Below are positions 1 through 6,023 of a DNA stretch of 23,360 bases, one piece after another. The position numbers and the translations under genes were made by a program. This DNA comes from Acidobacteria bacterium UBA7540 (GTDB lineage: Bacteria > Acidobacteriota > Terriglobia > UBA7540). The stretch lies in NCBI GenBank assembly GCA_002478145.1, contig DLMI01000015.1:1-23360 (forward strand). The letters are read 5' to 3'. The number at the start of each line of letters is the position of its first letter. Position 1 is the first letter of the stretch. The notes below the pieces were generated by a model that saw nothing but the letters and a program-made list of their open reading frames with translations, did no database searches and was not told the origin of the DNA.

Positions 1-34
1 ATTGGCCGGTTAATTTGGCCTATGCGGAGAAGTG
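1..34. repeat. Left arm of window-terminal inverted repeat
   Basis: The first 34 bases match the reverse complement of the last 34 bases at 28 positions without gaps. The outer 12 bases (ATTGGCCGGTTA) and an inner CTATGCGG are identical. This resembles the ends of an insertion sequence or other repeated element. No transposase is encoded inside the window, so the window probably stops where repeated elements begin. Confidence 0.75.
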
Positions 35-219
35 CACCTGATCACTGAATGCGGGGGAAGGCGAGATCAGTTGCGTATAGGCGGATTGGGAACGGGAAAC
101 ACCCTTCCTGGGGAGTAGGGGACCGCCAGGGTCCAACGGCCCTTTGCAGCAATAGCCTCAGAGCATCAGCAGCGTAAGAATCGAATTGGCAATAAGACGC
201 AGACTCTAAAGCCAGGTTC

Positions 220-390
220 AACCCGAATTCGGAAGTTGGCAGCCGCCGTTCGAGCCGAATCACTTGATTCGAGGCCCGTCTGACGCAGATACCGGAGGAA
301 CAAAATAGTGCGGGGCCGGGCGTAGGGGCACAGCGCGCTGTGCCCCTACAAGATGCACATCGCACCCACGCTAACTTCCGAATTCGGGTT
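220..390. repeat. Inverted repeat pair enclosing a perfect palindrome
   Basis: AACCCGAATTCGGAAGTT at 220-237 and its exact reverse complement AACTTCCGAATTCGGGTT at 373-390 form 18-bp perfect arms about 135 bp apart. Between them, 322-349 is a perfect 28-bp palindrome whose half-site is GTAGGGGCACAGCG. A similar GTAGGGGCAGGG string occurs near 2927-2938, and a related GAATTCGGGGTT string lies just after mtaB near 5611, so these look like dispersed intergenic repeats rather than operators. Confidence 0.75.
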
Positions 391-695
391 CAAGGCGGCA
401 GCGGTCTTCCTGCATGGAATTCGGAGCATCAGTCGCCGAACCTATACGTTAACAGCGAGAGGACGTTTATCATATCAAGAGCCGCAGAGTTTGAAAGGCA
501 CAAACTCTGCGCTACGCACTCCAAGGCGCCGGTTGCCACGGCAGATGGAGGCACCGCGCCCCCAAAACTAAATGCCACAATTAGTGCTAGACAGACGCCC
601 GCTAGTAAGCTACAATACTAGCGTATGTTTATGGTGGGGAACATCCCGCAAGAACCCAACCCGACTCTTGGCGGGGAAAAGCGCCCGCTTAGGCT

Positions 696-730
696 GTAGC
701 GCGGACCTCCGCTTTTGAGGTCCGCGGCTC
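696..730 (+). repeat. REP-like hairpin, copy 1
   Basis: The arms GCGGACCTC (701-709) and GAGGTCCGC (717-725) form a 9-bp perfect stem with a 7-base loop. This is the opposite orientation to the copies at 825-857 and 1121-1153. The recurrence and the hairpin form are typical of REP-like palindromic elements. Confidence 0.8.
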
Positions 731-824
731 TGAAGCTTGTTACGGGGCGCTATTCAAAATGGTACACGGCGGAAGGTGCTCACGGGGCTCAAACAGAAGG
801 CGGCAGCGCGGTCGCCGGATAAGG

Positions 825-857
825 GCCGCGGACCTCAAAAACGGAGGTCCGCGCTAC
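825..857 (-). repeat. REP-like hairpin, copy 2
   Basis: This is the reverse-orientation copy of the 696-730 hairpin. GCGGACCTC and GAGGTCCGC flank a short A-rich loop, with the same flanking GCC and GCTAC. It lies at the head of tandem unit A. Confidence 0.8.
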
Positions 858-1120
858 TTTCAACTGCGGGCGGCAATTCGAGAAGAATTCTCTTTTTGAA
901 CGAACGAAGCTGGAATGTTATTGAAAACAAAGGACCGCCGTGGAAAACTCTTGGGCGAAGCTGGAATGTTTATGAAAACACAGGTACTTAGCCCGTTAAA
1001 GCCGGAATGTTGCAGAAAATAAAAGGGTTAATATTCATCACGCTAAGAGGGAAATGGCGACCAGAGACAGTTTATCCAGGCCGCTGCCTTGGAGTGCGAC
1101 AGGGCGGTCACCGGATAAGA

Positions 1121-1153
1121 GCCGCGGACCTCAAAAATGGAGGTCCGCGCTAC
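1121..1153 (-). repeat. REP-like hairpin, copy 3
   Basis: Same hairpin and orientation as 825-857, at the equivalent place in tandem unit B. One loop-side substitution (ATGG for ACGG) separates the two. Confidence 0.8.
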
Positions 1154-1503
1154 CCCACTTTCCACACCGGGCGGCAATTCGAAAAGAATTCTTTTTTTGA
1201 ACGAGCGAAGCTGGAATGTTGTTGAAAACAAAGGACCGCTGTGGAAAACTTTTGGGCGAAGCCGGAATCTTTATGAAAACACAGGTACTTAGCCCGTTGA
1301 AACCGGAATGTTGCAGAAAATAAAAGGGTTAATCTTCGTCACGGTAAGAGGGGAACGGCGGTTACAGACAATGTGTCCAGGCCGCTGCCTTGGAGTGCGG
1401 CAGCGGAGCTTGCGAAGCTGCCGCCCTGAACCTCGTGTGCCAGCGCCTCCGCAGCATTGCGTCCACCCGGAGACAATCCTCGTCCGTTGCGGCGCCTCAT
1501 CTT

Positions 1504-1563
1504 GAGTCGAGGGTCGAGGAGTCCAAGGTCGAGAGGTCGGAAACTCCTTGACCCTCGACACTC
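1504..1563. repeat. Long imperfect hairpin with TCGAGG repeats
   Basis: The left arm (1504-1522, containing GAGGGTCGAGGAGT) pairs with the right arm (1543-1563, containing ACTCCTTGACCCTC), with one mismatch and a two-base gap. The loop contains a further GGTCGAG. It lies just past the 3' end of the minus-strand YdcF-like gene and could end its transcript, but there is no T-tract, so a repeat element is as likely. Confidence 0.6.
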
Positions 1564-1627
1564 GACCCCTTGACCGCACCCGGTACGGTTGATCCGCCGT
1601 TCGGCTCTACAAATGGGACTCCGGACT

Positions 1628-2185
1628 CTAGTCCCGAATTCCAACATACCACAACGTGGTAATAACCATTTCGCGCAGGGAGTGCAGAGTGCGCAAGTAG
1701 GAATCGGCTTCGATGGGACTGTCGGGAGCCGGTGAGGCGTAGGCGGTAACACCTAGAGACCGAAACATCAGTTTGATTCGGTAAAGATGGAAGCCATCGC
1801 TTACCGCGATGCAAGTGTGCATTTGGCGCTGCCTGAGCAGGATCGTTACGGCTTTGACACTCTCATAGGTGGTCAGGCTGCGCATGTCCACCAGGATCTT
1901 GGCCTCGGCCACACCCTGCTGGATCAGGTAGTCACGCCCCACGCCGGCCTCCGTATATTGCGGGTCGCCTCCACTGCCCCCGGTGGTGATGACCAACGGC
2001 GCGAGGCTGTGCTCCTCGAGGTCAAAGGCGTGATCCAGGCGGGCCTTAAGAACAGGGGAAGGCGCGCCGTTATACTCCGCGGCCCCGAAGATGACGAGGG
2101 CATCGGCCGGCGTTGCTTCATCTCGTGCGGCTTGTTCGCGGATGGCAAGATAAAGCGACCTCTCCGCATAGACGAGGACAAACAA
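1628..2185 (-). CDS. YdcF/SanA-like DUF218 envelope protein
   Basis: The protein matches the DUF218 (YdcF/SanA/ElyC) family: a conserved GAAEYNG-P-SPVLKARLDHA stretch, then VITTGGSGGDPQYTEAG, then an acidic-D-x-x-S-x-TTYES segment and a C-terminal LREMVITTLWY. Family members are usually membrane-anchored envelope proteins. Some affect peptidoglycan or lipid-carrier metabolism, but the reaction is not settled. The start given is a TTG. The open frame continues upstream through a hydrophobic stretch (VFIGLLLALFVLVYA) that would make a normal N-terminal anchor. A CTG at 2236 would overlap the tsaC stop as CTGA and follows an AAAGGAG ribosome site by 8 nt, so the real protein is probably about 202 aa. 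It is transcribed with tsaC. Confidence 0.85.
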   Translation of the reverse strand: MFVLVYAERSLYLAIREQAARDEATPADALVIFGAAEYNGAPSPVLKARLDHAFDLEEHSLAPLVITTGGSGGDPQYTEAGVGRDYLIQQGVAEAKILVDMRSLTTYESVKAVTILLRQRQMHTCIAVSDGFHLYRIKLMFRSLGVTAYASPAPDSPIEADSYLRTLHSLREMVITTLWYVGIRD

Positions 2186-2232
2186 GGCCAGCAGCAGTCC
2201 GATGAAAACTCCTTGGCGAAAACGCAGGTAAA

Positions 2233-2862
2233 TCAGCCCAGGAACTCCTTTAGTTCAGACTCCGATACACCGCCGGGTCGAACGATACGCACCCGCTCGC
2301 CCGTCAAGTCTACCACCGTGGAGGCGAGCTGTCCTTCTGTGGGGCCTCCGTCCAGGATGAGGGGCAGAAGATCGCCGATCTGCCTGTCCACTTCCTGCGC
2401 CGTGGAGCAACCGGCCAATTCCGAAAGGTTGGCGCTGGTTCCCGTCAAAGGCCGCGCGCAAGCCTCAATCAGCGCCGTGGCCAGTAGCGCGCGCGGCCAC
2501 CGCAGCCCCACCTTGCCGGTGTTGGCAGTGACTTTCAGCGGGATCTGACGCGAGGCGGGCACCACGAGCGTCAGGGGACCAGGCCAGAACCTCTTCGCCA
2601 GCGTGAAGAAAAGCTGCGGCGGGTCATGGGTAAGATCCGCAGCTTGATCGATAGAGGCCACCAAAAGGGGAAGGGGCCGGTCAGCCATTCGCCGTTTGAT
2701 CCGGAACACCTCACTCACCGCAGCCAAGTTGAAAGGATCAGCGCCCAGACCGTAAAAGGTGTCCGTGGGAAAGGCAATGACCTTGCCGGAAATAATCATG
2801 CGCACCGCATATTCCAGCAGGAATCCCAGTCTTGCTTGCTCTACTTTGATTAATTCAGCCAT
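2233..2862 (-). CDS. tsaC: L-threonylcarbamoyladenylate synthase (TsaC/YrdC/Sua5 family)
   Basis: TsaC condenses threonine, bicarbonate and ATP to threonylcarbamoyl-AMP, the donor for t6A at position 37 of ANN-decoding tRNAs, in the cytoplasm. Family motifs are clear: VIAFPTDTFYGLGADPF near residue 28, KRRMADRPLPLLV near 75 (the K-R-x4-PL substrate motif), VGLRWPR, and GTSANLSE near 140. At 209 aa it is the short form, without the C-terminal domain of Sua5. The start is an ATG whose complement is 2860-2862. The downstream YdcF-like gene overlaps its stop or follows directly. MtaB, which modifies the t6A this enzyme helps make, is encoded 1.3 kb away on the other strand. Confidence 0.95.
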   Translation of the reverse strand: MAELIKVEQARLGFLLEYAVRMIISGKVIAFPTDTFYGLGADPFNLAAVSEVFRIKRRMADRPLPLLVASIDQAADLTHDPPQLFFTLAKRFWPGPLTLVVPASRQIPLKVTANTGKVGLRWPRALLATALIEACARPLTGTSANLSELAGCSTAQEVDRQIGDLLPLILDGGPTEGQLASTVVDLTGERVRIVRPGGVSESELKEFLG

Positions 2863-3196
2863 GTGCTTTGCCGTGCGAGCGCGTTCGGGCAGGATGCTGG
2901 GAATGTCCCGTCCTGCAACAAATTGTAGGGGCAGGGTCCTCGCCCGCGTGGAGTTGGCTCAACTTGGCATTTGTGCTTTTCAGAAGCTGGGCCAAGTTGT
3001 GCCCCCGTCTAGCCGGGGCCTCTTCGGCTTCTGCTGGAACCTGCTAAAGCCTCGCGGCTGACCGTAACATAAGCTCTTCAAAGGGTCAAGAGACTGCTCG
3101 CACATAAATGCTTATTCTCTTCCCTGCCCTATTCGAGACGACAACTAATCACCCAGTCCCCGTCAGGAGGTGAAAGCGGAGTCTAGCCGTCTTCGT

Positions 3197-3241
3197 GCAG
3201 CGAGTTGCCCGAGTGGATGCGAGCTTGCGGCGTCCCGCTGC
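3197..3241 (+). ncRNA. Nested stem-loop, possible structured RNA
   Basis: GCAGCG (3197-3202) pairs with CGCTGC (3236-3241), and inside it GATGC (3216-3220) pairs with GCGTC (3230-3234, one G-U). The inner loop again pairs GC with GC. The segment lies upstream of the candidate rpsU promoter, so it may be the end of a small RNA rather than an rpsU leader. I do not recognise the family. Confidence 0.25.
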
Positions 3242-3261
3242 TGAAGCAAACGAAATTGCGC

Positions 3262-3290
3262 TTGACTTACGTCGATCGTATGGGTAAGAA
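3262..3290 (+). promoter_or_regulatory. Candidate rpsU promoter
   Basis: TTGACT (3262-3267) is a good -35 box. Seventeen bases later TAAGAA (3285-3290) is a weak -10 box (three of six bases match the consensus). Its position about 60 bp before the S21 start fits, but the -10 match is poor. Confidence 0.3.
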
Positions 3291-3353
3291 TGGCCAAACC
3301 ACCGCAATTATAGTGGGCTCATTATTCTAATCCGAAACGGGGGTGTGGATCGG

Positions 3354-3551
3354 TTGGCTGAAGTAAGACTTCAGGACGGAGAGTCCTTGGAAAACGCGCT
3401 TCGCCGCTTCAAACGTAAGGTTCAGCAGGAAGACATCATAAAGGAAATCAAAAGACATTCTTTCTACTTGAAACCTGGTGAGAAAAAGCGAGTCAAGGCT
3501 GCCTTGGCTCGTAAGAGGGCACGCAAGAAGGCTAGACACGAACAGGATTAG
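3354..3551 (+). CDS. rpsU: 30S ribosomal protein S21
   Basis: S21 is a small, very basic protein of the 30S subunit, needed for initiation on many mRNAs. The chain beginning AEVRLQDGESLENALRRFKR, followed by KVQQEDIIKEIKRHSFYLKP and a C-terminal run of Lys and Arg (ARKRARKKAR), is unmistakable. I chose the TTG at 3354 because it gives the family's usual N-terminus (M-AEVRL) and a GGGGGTG ribosome site lies about 8 nt upstream. A GTG at 3345 would add only MDR and has no suitably spaced site. The product is 65 aa, normal for the family. It stands alone and is followed by a zinc-ribbon gene 105 bp downstream. Confidence 0.95.
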   Translation: MAEVRLQDGESLENALRRFKRKVQQEDIIKEIKRHSFYLKPGEKKRVKAALARKRARKKARHEQD

Positions 3552-3656
3552 GGATCGAGAAGCAGCGGGAGAGTGGGAACCACATAAGCCTCGCGGTGTT
3601 CAACCACTTCGCAACTTATAACGGGTGGGGCCCTGTTCGAGCGGGGGAGTACGGCT

Positions 3657-3956
3657 ATGGAATACCGGGATAGGGTCCTGAAGTGCATGGACTGCGGCGC
3701 GGAGTTCGTTTTCACTGCCGGGGAGCAGCTTTTCTTCGCTGACAAGGGTTTTAAGAACGAGCCAAAACGTTGCAAGCCTTGTAAGTTAAAGCGGAGTCAA
3801 GTACTGAGCGGGCAGAGCTACCATCGGGCCGAAACCACGACCACCTGCACCCAGTGTGGGAAAGAGACGACCGTGCCCTTTAAGCCGACTCAGGGGCGCC
3901 CGGTCTACTGTCGGGAGTGTTTTCAGCAGCGGCGGACCTCCGCCAGCCCGGCTTAA
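3657..3956 (+). CDS. Zinc-ribbon protein with CxxC-x17-CxxC domain
   Basis: A 99-aa protein with two metal-binding units. The N-terminal unit has Cys pairs at 10/13 and 39/42 around CGAEFVFTAGEQLFFADKGF, the signature of the probable zinc-ribbon family often annotated zf-trcl. The C-terminal unit has Cys 64/67 and 85/88, with exactly 17 residues between pairs around KETTVPFKPTQGRPVYC, matching the CxxC-x17-CxxC domain. Each unit likely binds one zinc. The biochemical role is unknown. A partner in nucleic-acid or protein binding is possible but not shown. The ATG follows a GGGGGAG ribosome site. Its place between rpsU and mtaB hints at a translation link, which is inference. Confidence 0.85.
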   Translation: MEYRDRVLKCMDCGAEFVFTAGEQLFFADKGFKNEPKRCKPCKLKRSQVLSGQSYHRAETTTTCTQCGKETTVPFKPTQGRPVYCRECFQQRRTSASPA

Positions 3957-4134
3957 TCTCACCTCAAACACTTCCAGCCTGGCAAACTCGGGGTGGGGTG
4001 TGTCCGATTTGGGAGCTCGAGCACGTTGCAAGAAAAGCCGTTCTAACGCCACTCTGAAGAACGGCCGGCGACGCTAGTCAGACTAGAGCTTTCCGCGCTC
4101 AGCTACCATCCCTTAGCCTTGATGGGTTTTTGCC

Positions 4135-5586
4135 ATGCCCACATTCCAGCTTCTCAATTTCGGTTGCCGCGCGAGCCAGGCGGACGGTGCTGCAATCAAG
4201 AAGCAGTTGCTCGAATCGGGCCTCCAAGAGGTAGAGGAGATTTCTGCCAGCCAAGTGGCGATTCTGAACACCTGCACCGTCACCGCCAGGGCGGATGCCG
4301 AAGCCCGGCAACTGGTCCGCCGCATCCACCGGGCCAACCCTCTGTGCCGGATTCTGGTCACCGGCTGTTATGCGCAGCGTTCGCCGGCGGAAATCGCCCA
4401 ACTTGGCGGTGTCGTCTGGGTGGTTGGGAATTCCCACAAGCACCTCATTGCGGACCTGCTGAGGTCGAGCCTGCAAACCGGCGACCGAGGGCCGGAGAGT
4501 GAACCCGGTTATCAGGAGTCAGGAGCGAGAAGCCGGAAGTCAGAAGCCCTGGGACGAAGCCAGTTGGTGCAAATTCAGCAACCTGGAGCCAGGGCAGCGA
4601 GTTCCAATGGGACGGCAGAGCGTTATCATTTTCCGGAGGGAGAACCACCGACTGTCCTGGTGGGAGAGATTGCCGACGAATTCCACTTTGCTCCCGTATT
4701 CCCGGACGACCGCACTCGTCCCACGCTCAAGATTCAGGACGGCTGCAACGCGCGTTGCGCCTTTTGCGTGATTCCATCCGTCCGTGGCCGCAGCCGCAGC
4801 CTCGCCCCCGCGCGGGTTGTCGAGCAGGTCCGCGAATTGGAGCAGAGAGCATACAAGGAAATAGTTCTTTCCGGGATCAACCTGGGAAGCTATGGGCGCG
4901 ACATTGACCGTGGCATTACTTTTCTCAGTCTTCTCGAGAGGTTGTTGGAGGAGACTGCCATCGCGCGCCTGCGCATAAGCTCCATTGAGCCGATGGACGT
5001 CAGCTCCGCGCTCATCCGGCTGGTGGCCGAAGAGCCACGCATGGCGCAGCACTTCCACATCCCATTACAGAGCGGGTGCAGCGGGATTCTCCGTCTGATG
5101 AACAGGAGATACTGGCCCGCACAATACGCCGAGCGTATCCTTGCCATCCGCGAGCGCATCCCCAACGCCGGCATCGGCGCGGACGTGATGGTCGGCTTCC
5201 CCGGCGAGACGGACCAGGACCACGCCACGAGCGCCGCCTTCATCGAATCACTGCCCTTCACCTATCTGCACATTTTCCCGTATTCAGCTCGGCCACACAC
5301 GCCCGCCGCAGCCTCACCGCACCAGGTGAACGGCCGGGTGGCCCGCGAGCGCGCCCAGGAAATCCGCTCTTTGCTCACTCGCAAGCGCCAGACTTTTCTT
5401 CAAGCACAAGTCGGCCGTAAGCTCTCGGTCGTCACGCTCGACGAATCCGAAACCAGTGAGCGCCTGGCGCTCAGCAGCAATTACCTGAAGATTGTCCTGC
5501 CCGGCTCGAACCTCCCGCCCAACACGCTGCTCGATATCCAAGTGGGACGAGTTCATGAAGGCCTGCTTTTCGGCTTCCCTGCCTAG
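4135..5586 (+). CDS. mtaB: tRNA t6A37 methylthiotransferase MtaB
   Basis: MtaB is a radical-SAM enzyme that adds a methylthio group to t6A37 of ANN-decoding tRNAs, giving ms2t6A. The N-terminal domain supplies Cys11 (NFGCRAS), Cys47 (NTCTVT) and Cys78 (TGCYAQ) for one [4Fe-4S] cluster. The radical-SAM triad is Cys204, Cys208 and Cys211 in DGCNARCAFC. RISSIEP, HIPLQSG and GADVMVGFPGE are all present, and the tail is TRAM-like. The start ATG is preceded only by weak ribosome-site sequence. At 483 aa it is about 50 aa longer than usual. The excess lies at residues 116-168, rich in Ser, Gly, Gln and Arg, between the N-terminal domain and the catalytic core, and its DNA contains a 7-bp satellite. 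The reading frame stays open across it. Confidence 0.93.
   Translation: MPTFQLLNFGCRASQADGAAIKKQLLESGLQEVEEISASQVAILNTCTVTARADAEARQLVRRIHRANPLCRILVTGCYAQRSPAEIAQLGGVVWVVGNSHKHLIADLLRSSLQTGDRGPESEPGYQESGARSRKSEALGRSQLVQIQQPGARAASSNGTAERYHFPEGEPPTVLVGEIADEFHFAPVFPDDRTRPTLKIQDGCNARCAFCVIPSVRGRSRSLAPARVVEQVRELEQRAYKEIVLSGINLGSYGRDIDRGITFLSLLERLLEETAIARLRISSIEPMDVSSALIRLVAEEPRMAQHFHIPLQSGCSGILRLMNRRYWPAQYAERILAIRERIPNAGIGADVMVGFPGETDQDHATSAAFIESLPFTYLHIFPYSARPHTPAAASPHQVNGRVARERAQEIRSLLTRKRQTFLQAQVGRKLSVVTLDESETSERLALSSNYLKIVLPGSNLPPNTLLDIQVGRVHEGLLFGFPA
4513..4547 (+). repeat. Heptameric satellite inside mtaB
   Basis: Five units with strict 7-bp spacing: CAGGAGT, CAGGAGC, GAGAAGC, CGGAAGT, CAGAAGC. 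They encode part of the extra linker (ESGARSRKSEA) of MtaB. The same purine-rich heptamer style recurs at 11947-12009. Confidence 0.75.
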
Positions 5587-6023
5587 CCCAGGCTGGATTC
5601 CTCGCGCCGAATTCGGGGTTCAATGCCGCACAATGGGCGGGTTTTTGGCCACTTTTTTGGCTTTGATTGGGGTTCGTTTGCACTCAAAAGCCAGTTCGTT
5701 TTTGGCCCCTGAAAACGATAACTCCTTTGTTTTCATCACATTCTTAGGTTCGTTCCCACTATTTAGTATCTTTTTTCTGTTTTCTGCGCATTTTCCTCTG
5801 CCGCCGCGCCGATTTGCAACCCCCTTCGCGCGCTCGCTGGCAAGTCTTCTCATGGGACCACTAACATAGGCTACTACGTGTCAGTTCTCCTGTCAAGAAG
5901 AAAGTGCAGGAGGCGGAAGGGCAGGCGCCGGGTGTCAGGCGCTCGCACAAACCTCTTCTTGAATCATTCCCCCGCTCGAATTACACTTCTGTCACTCAGT
6001 TTTCTGGAGAACGGAGTTGCACC
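5587..6023. other. T-rich intergenic region before the defence locus
   Basis: From about 5640 to 5800 the plus strand is strikingly T-rich, with runs of five to six Ts, unlike the GC-rich genes around it. A GAATTCGGGGTT repeat lies near 5611. A frame runs in from a GTG at 5904 and joins the restriction-modification gene, but its first 40 residues (rich in Arg and Ser) do not look like a protein domain. No other gene is visible. Confidence 0.5.

Larger units (their letters stand above)
800..1397. repeat. Tandem duplication, two units of about 300 bp
   Basis: Unit A (800-1096) and unit B (1097-1397) match along their whole length with scattered substitutions and a few indels. For example, CAGGTACTTAGCCCGTT occurs at 981 and again at 1282. 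A third unit starts at 1398 but breaks off after about ten bases. Each unit carries one hairpin repeat (825-857 or 1121-1153), then three loosely spaced copies of a motif around GGAATGTT followed by GAAAA (912, 963 and 1003 in unit A; in unit B the second is altered to GGAATCTT). No reading frame is conserved in a way that suggests a protein. Confidence 0.85.
1..1627. other. Gene-free repeat island
   Basis: I see no convincing gene in this stretch. The open frames are short, do not resemble known proteins, and run through repeats. It holds an inverted pair (220-237 and 373-390), a 28-bp palindrome (322-349), three copies of one hairpin repeat (696-730, 825-857, 1121-1153), a tandem duplication (800-1397) and a long hairpin (1504-1563), each listed separately. 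Confidence 0.7.
2863..3344. other. Divergent intergenic region between tsaC and rpsU
   Basis: No protein gene is supported. A GTAGGGGCAGGG repeat lies near 2927. A hairpin has 9-bp perfect arms CAACTTGGC (2960-2968) and GCCAAGTTG (2991-2999). A nested stem-loop lies at 3197-3241 and a candidate promoter at 3262-3290. Both flanking genes point outward, so their promoters should be here. Confidence 0.6.

Noticed and set aside
800..1397. Tandem repeat as a CRISPR array
   Set aside because: Only two long units, no short identical repeats with unique spacers, and no cas genes in the window.
42..1585. Short open frames in the left repeat island
   Set aside because: They run through palindromes and tandem units, and frames are not preserved by the indels between the two units.
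1787..2548. 253-codon plus-strand open frame opposite YdcF/tsaC
   Set aside because: It is the antisense shadow of two clearly recognisable genes.
3200..3300. tRNA-Ser-like string TTGCCCGAGTGG near 3205
   Set aside because: It resembles the D-arm of a class II tRNA, but no acceptor stem, anticodon loop or T-loop follows at the right distance.
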